DNA of 64,000 nt from Sceloporus undulatus (Eukaryota > Chordata > Lepidosauria > Squamata > Phrynosomatidae): assembly GCF_019175285.1 (NCBI RefSeq), contig NC_056523.1, positions 110,186,279-110,250,278 of the forward strand. The letters run 5' to 3'. Below the pieces are notes generated by a model that was not told where the DNA came from, searched no databases, and saw nothing but the letters and a program-made list of their open reading frames with translations. Below are positions 11,338 through 20,670 of this stretch, piece after piece. Positions within the stretch are counted from its first letter, which is position 1; every line of letters starts with the position of its first letter. The translations under genes were made by a program, and so were the position numbers.

Positions 11338-11560
11338 TATAGTCCTAAACACACTGCAGAAATCATCCAGTTTGAAACAGCTTTAGCTGCCTTGGCTCAG
11401 TGCTAGGGAATCCTGGGAATTTTAATGTATTGTGGCACGACAGAGAAGGCTAAATATCTGTGGAAAACTACAGTTCCCAGAATCCCCTAGCATTCAGTCA
11501 GGGCAGTTAAAGCGGTCTCTGACTGGATTATTTCTGCAGTGTGCTTTGGGGCTATATTAA
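11338..11560. mobile_element. Palindromic MITE (CACTGCAGAAATAATC family)
   Basis: Arms CCTAAACACACTGCAGAAAT and TTTCTGCAGTGTGCTTTGGG flank the internal pair TGCTAGGGAATCCTGGGAAT / TTCCCAGAATCCCCTAGCA. Both sides touch a CTATA context (11336-11341 and 11558-11563), possibly a target duplication. Confidence 0.7.
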
Positions 11561-12231
11561 GAATGTGTTCTCTAAACTCAGGAGGGAAAACAATGAAGGT
11601 AATCAAGTCGCACTGAATGCTCTGGCTCCCCTCACGCCTGCTCTTTCGCCCCTGGGCACAGCAACAGAGTTGGCATGACTTTACACATCAAGAAAAGCGG
11701 TAGGATTAAAAGCCATGGCTGTGTTTGTCTGGAAAATCAGGATGCAAAGGAAGCCTCTTGCAGCACATTTGAGCTTAAGTGGAGGAAAGAAGCTGGTAGC
11801 ATGAGCTTCCCTGGACTTGGGACCATTTCTTTTGAGGCGTGTTTATATATGCATGGGAAGGGATCTTACAGCAGATGTGAGACTAACTTCCCCTCCACAC
11901 CCTCAGTAGCCCCCCAAGCCCTTAAGCCCCCCATACACTTGACAGACACAATGCAGAGGCGCCCTCCCCTTCTGCCAGGCTGACCCACTAACACACCTCC
12001 CACCCAACATGGCCGCCCCACAAGCAGCGCCCAGAGTCCCAGACCCAACACAGGCGAGTTGAAAGCGAAACCCCGCCCCTCTCCAACCCCATTGGCTGAA
12101 GGGACGCCAAGCCCCGCCGCGATTGGGCCTCCGCGCCATCACTCTCGCTCCTCAGCGGCCTCTTCTCAAGCTAGGCTGAGGCGGCATGTAAACAAACCAC
12201 TTCGCTGGGGCTTCCGAAGTGGAAGGGAGCG

Positions 12232-12427
12232 AGGCATCCACACTGGGGAAATAACCCGGTTTGGTACCGCTTTGACTCTTTGTCTGACTCTTTGCTATGG
12301 AATTCTAGGAGTTGGAGTTTGTTGTGGGGCTCCGCTCTGGGCCCCACAACAAACTCCAACTCCCAGAATTCCAAAGCTTTGAGCCACAAGAGTTAAAGCG
12401 GATTATTTCCCCAGTGTGGATGCAGCC
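12232..12427. mobile_element. Palindromic MITE (GCATCCACACTGG family)
   Basis: Near-perfect inverted repeat: GGCATCCACACTGGGGAAAT to ATTTCCCCAGTGTGGATGCA, with the central arms GGAGTTTGTTGTGGGGC / GCCCCACAACAAACTCC. Relatives lie at 13065 and 51123. Non-coding, but it adds a strong hairpin inside the CpG-rich region. Confidence 0.75.
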
Positions 12428-13064
12428 ATATACACACGCGCCCCGGGAGGCAGAAGGCACTCCCCAAGTGCATACAGTATGGCCACACCTACTACACCTT
12501 GGCAAGCGAAGGGAGCCCTCTCTCTCTCTCCGAGGAAGCCCTGTGATAATCTCGCCTGAGTGAGTAGGAAAGGCCCACCACAAACAGCAACCTCATGTTT
12601 CCCTGCAGCCCTAGGGGAAACGAAACCCTCCCGGGCGGACATGGAGCAGCACCACACCCCCCTTTCCTCTCACATGCCTCCTCCTTCTGCTGTCCGGGAG
12701 GAATCCCAAAGCGTCCTCCATTTGTGCAGCATGGGTTCCAGTATCCCAAAGAGAGTGCTTTCAGCTCTGGTTTGGTCACGTCCTCCATCAAGAGAACGAC
12801 CCAGAAGCACTCGTTCCATATTTCTATGAGTGTCCTTCGGCCTTATCTAAGCCACGTCCTCCTTCCCCCTCCCCGTGTCCTCCACCTCCACCTCCCTCTT
12901 CCTTTCCCAGCACAGGCCCTGCATATACATATCCCAACTTCGTCTTCAAAGCGCCGTCTTATTTCGATCAGGAAGCATGGGCTTCAATGTGGCCGGTAAG
13001 TGCCTCCAGCTCCTTTTACTCCTTGGCTACGAGGGCCTCCGGTGGCCCTGCACCTGCATGCCAG

Positions 13065-13222
13065 GGCTGCATCCACACTGGAGACATGACCCGCTTCAAC
13101 TCTTTTTCCGGCTCGAGGCTCAGCCCACCACAGACTCCATCTCCCAGAACTCCATAGCCTTGGGCCAGAAGAAGAGTCAAAGCGGTGCCAAACAGGGTTA
13201 TGTCTCCAGTGTGGATGCTGCC
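13065..13222. mobile_element. Palindromic MITE (GCATCCACACTGG family), second copy
   Basis: Left end GGCTGCATCCACACTGGAGA, right end TCTCCAGTGTGGATGCTGCC; the inner arms contain CCCACCACAGACTCCATCTC. Inserted about 450 bases downstream (minus strand) of the putative CREBRF exon 1. Confidence 0.7.
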
Positions 13223-13250
13223 TAGGATTGCGAAAGGCACCCTCACTCAC

Positions 13251-13275
13251 AATCATCATCATCATCATCATCATG
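13251..13275. repeat. (CAT)n microsatellite
   Basis: Eight successive ATC/CAT units (atcatcatc...). The minus-strand Met run in the frame covering 13274-12984 comes from this. Confidence 0.9.
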
Positions 13276-13681
13276 CAAAGACTTCGGGGGCGATCTTAGG
13301 CGTGTGCAACTAACCCTTCCTTGCCAGCACAGCGTCCTTCCTCCTCCTGCTGGGCTCTCCTGCTGCCTCCACGCCCCCTTCGCAAGGAAGAAGACCAACT
13401 CTCCCTCCCTCCCTCCCCTCCTTCAACGCCCTCCGCTGGAGAAGACACACACACAGCCTGCCTTCCCTTCTCCAAACAGAGGGGCCCGGTCCAACCCCAC
13501 TACAGACCCCAACGAGGTGGAGGAGCTGAGGCGCTCCTTCCCAAGAGGGCTCCCTGGGCGTCCTCCTCCCCTTTCCCTTGCTCTCCCCAGCCAAGCCAGG
13601 CATGTGACTCCCCCACCTTCCCCGCCGAGTTCCCCTTCCTTCCTTCCTTCCCTCCTCCTGCCCCCTCGGCGCCTGTCTTAC

Positions 13682-13850
13682 CTGCCTCCGAGGCCCAGGC
13701 CGGGCGCCTCAGTGGGGGCCCCCTCTCCCTCCGAGGCTGCCTCTCTCCTTCCCGCTGCCTTGGCCCTGGCCCGGCCCCTCCATGCCGCTCTGGGGTTTGT
13801 TTTGTTTATGTCCCTTCCTGACGGGTTCCCGGAAATCGCGTGACTCGCCC
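13682..13850 (-). other. CREBRF: Putative non-coding exon 1 of CREBRF
   Basis: On the minus strand the CpG-rich DNA ends in a strong splice donor, GAGGCAG|GTAAGAC, with the exon edge at 13682. The upstream boundary (transcription start) is not visible and is set only roughly, below the E-box at 13855 and the CCAAT boxes. CREBRF (a CREB3/Luman-recruiting regulator) lies next to ATP6V0E1 in human, and its first exon is untranslated. No CREBRF coding sequence (an N-terminus like MPQPSVSGMDPPFGD) could be found from 1 to 13.6 kb, so the coding part would lie beyond the window. The identity rests on gene order and splice signal only. It could equally be the first exon of another transcript. Confidence 0.4.
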
Positions 13851-14206
13851 CCATCACGTGGCCTTTCCGAGGAGAAAGAGGGCGGGGCCCAAGCCGAGAG
13901 GAGCGCGAGGCAGCCCAAGCGGCCAATCGGAAGGCTGCACGGAGGGACCAATCAGAGGCCCCGGAATCTGGGTGGGGCTTTTTTGCTCTTTCCTCCTCTC
14001 ACGTGACCTCCTGAAGGCGGGGGGGAAGCAGAGGAGGGACAGAACGTTCTGTTCTCAAGGCAAAGCGTGCGTCAGCACTGGAGGATTAATCCAGTTTGAT
14101 ACCGCTTTGACTGCCACGGCTAAGAAGAGGGGATGGATTCTCTCCTTCTATTTGAACCAAAGCTGGCTTCAGTATCACACTACACTATTACAGCACTATT
14201 CAGAGA

Positions 14207-14321
14207 AGCATAGAATCCCACAAGGGCCCTGATCCAGTCCAACCCCCTTCTGCCATGCAGGAACTCTCAGTCAAAGCACCCCCTGTGACAGATGGCCATC
14301 CAGCCTCTCCTTAAAGACCTC
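14207..14321 (-). mobile_element. CR1 LINE 3'-end fragment, inverted
   Basis: ATAGAATCCCACAAGGGCCC ... CATGCAGGAACTCTCAGTC ... GATGGCCATCCAGCCTCTC is the reverse complement of the CR1 3' end found at 34720-34868. It is flanked by broken pieces of palindromic MITE (14079-14120 and 14340-14375). Confidence 0.75.
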
Positions 14322-14486
14322 TATTCCGGTGTAGCTGCTACATCAGCCTCCTGTGGGATTCTGGGTTTTGTAGTTTGGTCAGAGGCACCAGAGAAGTCTT
14401 CCTGAGAATCCTTAAAACGCCCTTCCCTAAAGGGCAAATGCCCAGCCGCCACAGGAGCCAGGCACAGCAGTTAAAAGTGGAACCAG

Positions 14487-14815
14487 GGGTGACCAAGTAT
14501 CCTAACTGCAAAGGAAGACCTCGAGGAAAATGGAGGACCTGGCATAAGGAAAGCTAAAAACACTCGGTGTCAATGTAAATCCATGCTTCTTAGGGTGAGC
14601 AGATGGCCTCACAGCAAAGGAGGACGAGGCACCAAAATGTTCATCGTTGAAAATAAATGAAGGATGTGACCAAATAAAAGTTAACAATGCTCATATCAGT
14701 GTAGATTCATGCTTCTTGGTCATGCTAAAAACGGAAGACATTTTGGAACTCTTCCTGGACAGTAGGTTGAAATGGAGGACATGTCCTGGAAAAGGAGGAC
14801 ACCTGGCCACTAAGT
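14487..14815. mobile_element. hAT-like non-autonomous element (GGTGACCA ... GGTCACC family)
   Basis: Left GGGGTGACCAAGTATCC and right GGAGGACACCTGGCCAC are inverted, weakly conserved ends. Interior phrases (AAGCTAAAAACACTC, TTTTGGAACTCTTCCTGGAC, ATGGAGGACATGTCC) recur in the element at 53058-53274. A second partial copy (GGGTGAGCAGATGGCC at 14594) suggests a composite. Confidence 0.5.
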
Positions 14816-14889
14816 GGGATAATAGCGCTACAGCAGTGGAGTGTGATACTGTTTAAACTGCTTTTCTGAATACTTGACTAGGCATGCGC

Positions 14890-16319
14890 ACTTCACTCAT
14901 TAGACATACCTCCTCAGATGCATGGTCTACAAAAGCCTTTGCTACAACTTTTTGCTCAGTTATGTCTCTAAGGAGCTACAAGATCCCTTTCCATACTGAT
15001 ATTCTCAGCATTCTTAGCTCAAGAGTTTACCACAAGAGTCCAACCATGTATGCAGTGCTTCAAGGCTTAATGCGCTCTTCTACTGGAAGGTTATCAGCTG
15101 TGGGCAACTCCAGCATGTCCAGCTGCAAGCATAGAAATCCATGTCTGGTTTAGAAGAAATGAGTATTTTGCCTGTGCATGGGGAGCTATTACTTTGTTAA
15201 AGAAAAGAATGGCTTTTGGGATGATTCACGAGGGGCAGTTTAGTTTTGGCCAGGAAAAGGGTTGTCCAGGTCAGTCTGGACCACAAAAACAGCTGGCACA
15301 GACGCTCCCAGGGCTGCACTTCACCCACTCCTTGTTCCAACCTTCGTATTTCTTCTGAGTAACTTGTTATTCAGACTATTAAAAGCACTGCATTCTTGCT
15401 TGCTGGAAAGCATGCATACATACAGAGTAAATAACATGTGTCTCTCTCTCTCTGTCTCTCTATATAAATATGGAGGGCCATAGAATGTTATTTACTGTTT
15501 CTATTTCCCTAAGCAGACAAAGGCTGTGTCTTCTGAAAAGATGAGAGCTCATAAACAGAGCACACCCTTCACATTCTTCATCCACATGACTTTTGCAGAG
15601 TGGCACTGTAACAACTGATTTTATAAATACTTATGTGTAAATGAATCTTTAAACATCTTGCACAGAACTTTCCTGTGATCTCAGACCATGGTTTTCTGCA
15701 GAGCCGTTTTGAATACGCAGTTGCAAATAAGAGTCATGCATTTATCCTAAGATTCTGTTCATGAATAGATCTAACAGATGCAAGAGTCTCCATGTGATAT
15801 TTTCACACAAAATCGGTATGGCTCCCAAAAAATCAATTTTGCATTCTTAACTTTGCAGTCAGAATAAAGATTTCAAGCAACGCATTTGAACACTGAAGTA
15901 ATCTAAATGATTTCCATCAATTTAAACTTATATTCGACAACAGTGTCTTCTCATTTTGAATCTACAGAATTAGGACAATATTTTATTAAGTCTATTCTAC
16001 ACATACGTAAACATAATTGGTGTGCTTTAGTTAAACTAAGTGGTATCTATAAACTAATTCAATCTTTCTCAGTAAAAAAGGGATTTGGAAATTAACAGGC
16101 CAAAAAAAAAAGTTGAGATATTGAAATTATAGTACTAGATACTTCTTATATTACACAAAACACCCTGAAGTACAGAATTCTAGCTACATCTCTTCAAGGG
16201 ATCACCAAACTGCCACATGCAGAGGCATTCAAACAACTCCACAGCATACCAAGAATCATACATGAATTATCACATTTTTTGGTGTACATAACATAATGTA
16301 ATGAAAACCAAAAACACAC
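14890..16319. other. Intergenic DNA between CREBRF promoter and ATP6V0E1 3' end
   Basis: Mostly unique AT-rich sequence. 14895-15005 contains phrases of a common amniote DNA-transposon remnant (TACAAAAGCCTTTGCTACAA, GCTACAAGATCCCTTTCCAT), also seen at 57790-57880. No gene seen. This is the only spacer between the two host genes, about 2.3 kb from the CpG-rich promoter. Confidence 0.5.
15438..15462. repeat. (TC)n microsatellite
   Basis: A run of TC dinucleotides with one interruption (tctctctctctctgtctctc). Confidence 0.85.
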
Positions 16320-16746
16320 ATTAAACAGTACAGAATTTTATTCCAGATCTTAGAAACACAATAATTTTAATTTAAGACATCAGATAACATTCAAACTATG
16401 CTTTAAATAGTCATGAGTCTGTCTATTATGAAAATTGGTAAGGCAAAAAATGTTCAGAGATAGGCAGTGCTTGGTTTCATCGAGCCACTGTGGCAAGGAA
16501 GCAAGTAGAGATGGAATAGTTTGTAACACCTGATATTCAAGCACAAAGTTATACTCAAGAGGCACAGTATATCCATTAGGCACTTCAAAGAGTAAAAAAC
16601 AACAACTCACACAGAAAATGTTTTAGACAACCATTCTCAGGACAGACAAAACAGTAAGGCATTAAAGTAGACTTGGTTGAATTCAGAGTACATTAAGGAC
16701 ATCTTTGGATCAATGGACAGTCTCATAGAGAAAACCTCTTCATACC
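16320..16746 (-). other. ATP6V0E1: ATP6V0E1 terminal exon (3' UTR only)
   Basis: On the minus strand a strong acceptor (TTTACTTTGCAG, exon edge at 16746) opens an exon that runs to an AATAAA signal at 16337-16342, about 405 bases downstream. The paired donor lies after the stop codon (CTAG|GTAAAT at 20543-20542), so the last intron is within the 3' UTR. The stop codon is only about 33 bases upstream of that junction, under the usual 50-55-base limit for nonsense-mediated decay. Human ATP6V0E1, as I recall, also has a non-coding last exon. The 76-aa open frame at 16610-16380 in this exon matches no family I know and is most likely chance. The 3' end (about 16320) is inferred from the signal. 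Confidence 0.7.
16337..16342 (-). terminator. ATP6V0E1: Polyadenylation signal of ATP6V0E1
   Basis: AATAAA on the minus strand (tttatt on plus), in the context CTGGAATAAAATTCTGTACTG. It is the first canonical signal after the acceptor at 16746. Confidence 0.65.
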
Positions 16747-18014
16747 CTGCAAAGTAAAAAGCAGTTTAGTCTCTTTTTAGAGGCATTTAATTCACAAAAA
16801 GTACTGAATTATTAGATTCTTGGGTTAATATGCAAGACATCACTGTTGTACTAGATAAAAGTTTGTATTAACCATTTCACGACAACCTTTGGATCTTGAA
16901 AGGCTGCGTGCATTTGAGTAATCATAAAGCCTGGTCAAACTGCTTTAAATGCTGTAATAAATCAATATAAACCTACACTCAGCTACAGTCCACAGGCATT
17001 TGCTGTAGTCATATACTGTACATTTTAAAAGAGAGAAGTGGGAATTGAGTATCTTGTTATCAGAATTGTCACCTTTAACTAGCAAGACTAAGACCCTGTT
17101 TCTATAAATTGATTCCAATGCCCTTGTAGATACATGCTACCTCTTCCACTTCTAAGTCAAGATTCCAAGTCAAGGAAACAGTATACTGTAACCAACACAC
17201 ACATCCATGACTACTGCTTTGCAAAAGACAGGATCACAGGTGATTTGTTAAAGAAAGGAAGTTCTTATGCTCACTGGTCTAACACTACTCCCTATTCATT
17301 TCAAGCTTGATCTGCAAATACTGGAGCTTTGTCCCAAGGGAGTTTAACAGCAAACAGTTAAAAAGCACTTGTTTTTAGCCATTCAGATTTTTCTAACAAT
17401 GAAAATAACAGCTGTGAAAGGAAACCAGAACAAAAAGAAAACAAGAAAGAAGCATTTTTGAACTGACTGAAATTTGTTATTACAGAATCTAAATTCATTG
17501 ATCTGATGCTTCATGTAGTATCTGGATAGCAAAATTCTCAATTTCTGTTCCAGCACACTCAAAGAAAACAAGCATTTCAGTTCAAAAAACCAATAACCCT
17601 GTTAAGCCGTAGTCAGCATTCCCACAGAAAAACTCAACTGCTGAATTAGATTAGATATACTGTTTACATCATTATAAAACACATTCTGAGAACAAAGGTT
17701 TTGGTGTATGTCTGTGATGCCTAATATTAAAATGGCAGATAGGAGAAACACCATAACAACTTTATTCTAAACTTTTTTCTCCTACTGCAGAAGAACCAGA
17801 AGCCTTGATCCAGCCAGCATCATGTATTATTTTGCATGACTATGTTTCAGTTTACAGCACATAGTGACAGACACAGCCTCAGCTCACGCAGTAACCGAGG
17901 ATACACTGGCACTGTCCCTAAGACATGACAGCACTGATTGACTGAATGAGCAAACAGAATGTATTCAATCGTATAGACTTATAGTGATGGCCATTTGCAC
18001 TTTCTAGCTACCAG

Positions 18015-18245
18015 CCAACCCTTGTGGTATAGTGGTTTGAAGGTTGGGCTATGACTCTGGAGAACAGGGGTCAATTCTCAGCTCTGCCATGAAATCCACT
18101 GGGTAACCTTGGGCAAGTCACATGCTCCTAGCCTCTGGGAAAGGCAATGGAAAACCACCTCTGAACACATCTTGCCAAGAAAACTCCATAACCTTAGAGT
18201 TGCCATAAGTCAGAAACAACTTGAAGACACACAACACACACACAC
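18015..18245 (+). mobile_element. tRNA-derived SINE, near full length
   Basis: The head contains TATAGTGGTTTGAAGGTTGG (A-box-like region) and GGGTCAATTCTCAGC (degenerate B box, normally GGTTCGAATCC). Then come the conserved body CACTGGGTAACCTTGGGCAA, GGCAATGGAAAACCACCTCT and CTTGCCAAGAAAACTCC, and the tail TTGCCATAAGTCAGAAACAA. It ends in (CA)-rich repeats. It is the common squamate tRNA-SINE; many fragments occur elsewhere in the window. Confidence 0.85.
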
Positions 18246-18483
18246 TGTAGCTATGGTGAAAAAGGAGTGCTGCAAGCAGTTAACAATACCTGCAACAACA
18301 CAGTTGGATCCAAAGCAGCTACTCTTGGTCACAGATGGGACAGTTAGCATGTTCCTTTATAAACTTGCTGTCTACTAAAACAAGGTTATAAACACGGACA
18401 GACAGGAGTAGTCTTTTATGTCTCAATTAGTGTCCCAAACAGATGTGAAATCTCTTTGATGCCAGTCAGTAACTGGGATGTGT

Positions 18484-19450
18484 CTGCTCATCTAGAAAGG
18501 ATTGCTACTAACCCCAAATGGGCTGGATGAGGGAAAACCGACTCAAATTGAATCCAGAGAAAACGGAGGTACTTGTGATAGGTTCCCCTGGTCCAGGAAT
18601 GGCGGTAGTTCCACCTGTCCTGAACGGGGTCACGCTCCCTGTGAAGGACTCTGTGCGCAGTCTGGGGGGTGCTTCTTGATTCGTCGCTTCACCTGACTGC
18701 TCAGGTGAATGCGACGGTCAAGAACACCTGTTATCAGCTTTGGCTTATTCGCCAGCTGCGCCCATACCTGGCCCAGAGGGACCTTGAAACGGTAGTACAC
18801 GCTCTGGTAACCCCGAGATTGGATTTCTGCAACGCACTCTACATGGGGCAACCCTTATACCAAACCCGGAAGCTATAAATGGTACAGAATATGGCAGCCA
18901 GGCTGGTCACTGGAACTTCCAGGGCCAGCCATATTACACCGGTGCTTAAAGATCTGCATTGGCTGCCTATTCGCTTCCGGGCACAATATAAGGTGTTGGT
19001 GATGACCTATAAAGCCCTAAATGGCTTGGGCCCAGGATACCTGAAGGACCGCCTCTCCCCGTACATTCCGTCCCGCACCATCAGAACATCTGGGCAGCAA
19101 CTACTTAGGGTGCCAGGGGCTAGACTATCCTCCACTACGAGGAAGACATTTTCCATCGCCGCCCCGGCCCTTTGGAACACGCTGCCCACAGAGCTCCGCT
19201 CGGCCACCTCCCTGGCCCAATTTAGAAAGGATCTTAAAACCTTTCTATTTCAGGTTGCATTCCCCGACTAAAGTCCAGTGGGCCTCCCTTCCTCTTTTGT
19301 GGCAAAGAGGATTGGCTAACGGGGGTTTTATGCTGTTTTTGTGTATTTGTTTTAATCTCGATGTATATGTTGTGTTTTATTATGCTGTTAACCGCCCTGA
19401 TCTTTGGAAGGGCGGTATAAAAATAAAATTTTTAATTTAATTTTAATTTT
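18484..19450 (+). mobile_element. L2 LINE, reverse transcriptase C-terminus and 3' end
   Basis: The plus strand translates to LDSSLHLTAQVNATVKNTCY, LRPYLAQRDLETVVHALVTP and LDFCNALYMG (18669-18878). After an in-frame stop at 18876 comes MAARLVTGTSRASHITPVLK, LHWLPIRFRAQYKVLVMTYK and LWNTLPTELRSATSLAQFRK (18879-19271). This is the L2-clade C-terminal domain. Few changes separate the two frames, so it is fairly young. The 3' end has ACCGCCCTGATCTTTGGAAG, GGCGGTATAAAAATAAAATT and an A/T-rich tail. It lies antisense to ATP6V0E1. Confidence 0.9.
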
Positions 19451-20018
19451 TTAATTTTTTAATTAAATAAGCAGCCAAATTGTATTTCTGGATAAACGTT
19501 TATTTTAGTTTTCTCTGGTAGTTTTTGTGTTCATTCAAAGTCTTCTATACCAATTTGAAGTTTAGACTTCAGTTGGGGCACATCTCTTTAATGGTCAAAC
19601 AAGAAGATCCCTGGCAGCTACTGGGAGATTTCTATTAACATGTAAGGGAACTACCCATTTTAAAGTGAAAATGCAATATATTCAAACAATACCAAGTAGG
19701 AAGCAAAGAACAATTTAGCATTCAAAACAAGAAAAACTCTTAGAAATCTGGGAACACAGAGAATATGGCAGTGACGAACATCTTGCAGTACAAGTCATAC
19801 CCACCCAATTCATATTAGAGAGTATTATAGCAATGCAGGCAGTCTAAATATTAATTCCACTGGCTATTCTTAACAATTATTAGTCCCTTCTCTTGTCCTT
19901 CATCTCCATCTTTCCCTATTCTTCCCAGATTGATCTCCACTCTTAGTGACCACAGAATTCCAAGCTCCTTCAGAATTTAGGCTAAACAGCCTCTGTGTGT
20001 ATGTGTGTGTGCACACAC

Positions 20019-20245
20019 ATGTACCTTTAAGTTACCTGTCAACTTATTGCAACTGTATGCATTTCATATTTTCTTAGGCAAGGAACACTCAGAGATGGTT
20101 TTGCCAGTTCATTCCCCTGAAACATAGCCTAAAGCACCTATTTGTTGGCAGTCTCCCATCCAAGTACTAACCAGGACCGGCCCTGGTTAGCTACTAACAT
20201 CAAACAGGATCTGGTCCCTTTAGGGTATTTAGGGTATGTAACCAA
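20019..20245 (-). mobile_element. 5S-rRNA-derived SINE (5S-Sauria-like)
   Basis: Plus-strand GGCAGTCTCCCATCCAAGTACTAACCAGG... at 20149-20220 is the reverse complement of the 3' half of 5S rRNA (normally ...CTGGTTAGTACTTGGATGGGAGACCGCC). The body GTTACCTGTCAACTTATTGC, TTCTTAGGCAAGGAACACTC and TGGTTTTGCCAGTTCATTCC is the shared SINE body. A (GT)n run (19993-20018) adjoins. SINEs of this type are known from reptiles. It is diverged and not a functional 5S gene. Confidence 0.8.
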
Positions 20246-20543
20246 TGTACTAAAGCTAAACCCTAAAGGGTAGTGTCAGGAATCTAAGACATACGCTCAC
20301 GTGATATGTTTATAGCAAAAATACATTTTGTTGTCACAATCAATATTACTTGTTGTTCCCAGAAATTGTTTTCTTCTTGTGAGAACTGTGTAGGGATGAG
20401 GTAGAGATGTTTTCACAAGTTGTTGGGAGGATAAAAGGAAGGGGAAGATAAAGCTATGTCCACCATTTTGAGTTCTTTGGATAAAATAGGAAAAATAATA
20501 TGAAAAATAATTATAATTAATAATAGAAACCAACAATATTTAC

Positions 20544-20576
20544 CTAGTCCGCAAGGCATAATAGAAGAGGGCTCCA
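20544..20576 (-). other. ATP6V0E1: ATP6V0E1 exon 3, start of 3' UTR
   Basis: Thirty-three bases between the stop codon and the splice donor (GGACTAG|GTAAAT). See the terminal exon at 16320-16746. Confidence 0.7.
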
Positions 20577-20670
20577 TTATGGCCAATGCTCTTTTAGATA
20601 CAAGATTATTTCACTTTTTAGCTGCGGCCCAAAGAGTGGGTTCAACTGAGCCAGAATTGCAATTAGCCAG
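20577..20670 (-). CDS. ATP6V0E1: V-type proton ATPase subunit e1, coding exon 3 (C-terminus)
   Basis: The exon follows the acceptor TTTTCTTGCAG and completes codon 51 (TT|C). It then encodes residues 52-81: [20 protein letters not shown] followed by [10 protein letters not shown] and a TAA stop at 20577-20579. It holds the second membrane helix (about 50-62) and the short tail after it. Subunit e is a small two-helix proteolipid-associated subunit of the V0 sector of the V-ATPase, which acidifies endosomes and lysosomes. The core [11 protein letters not shown] is unchanged from the human protein as I recall it. The tail differs: human has KNETIWYLKYHWP, here [13 protein letters not shown], so the N-x-T glycosylation site is absent. 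The total of 81 residues equals the family length. Confidence 0.93.

Larger units (their letters stand above)
11900..14040. promoter_or_regulatory. CpG-rich region, putative CREBRF promoter
   Basis: GC content and CpG density rise sharply between about 11.9 and 14.04 kb, highest at 13.3-14.0 kb. Motifs in the upstream part for a minus-strand gene: CCAAT boxes at 13923-13927 and 13948-13952, an E-box CACGTG at 13855-13860, and the palindrome TCACGTGA at 13999-14006. A minus-strand splice donor lies at 13680-13681. Gene order (next to ATP6V0E1) predicts CREBRF here. Two palindromic MITEs (12232, 13065) have landed inside the region. Open frames on both strands are proline/serine/arginine-rich and typical of GC-rich non-coding DNA. 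Confidence 0.5.
16747..20543 (-). other. ATP6V0E1: ATP6V0E1 intron 3 (inside the 3' UTR)
   Basis: Bounded by the donor GTAAAT (20543-20538) and the acceptor ending TTTGCAG (16747). It holds a tRNA-SINE (18015), a fairly young L2 LINE in the opposite orientation (18484) and a 5S-derived SINE (20019). The remainder (16750-18010, 19500-19990) shows nothing recognisable. Confidence 0.65.

Noticed and set aside
12984-13274. Minus-strand frame starting with seven Met
   Set aside because: The Met run is the (CAT)n microsatellite read in reverse.
13304-13843. Long plus-strand open frame of 179 residues in the CpG-rich region
   Set aside because: Proline/serine-rich low-complexity translation with overlapping open frames on both strands, as expected of GC-rich promoter DNA. 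No domain.
16380-16610. 76-residue minus-strand frame in the last ATP6V0E1 exon
   Set aside because: It lies after the true stop codon in 3' UTR sequence and has no recognisable domain.
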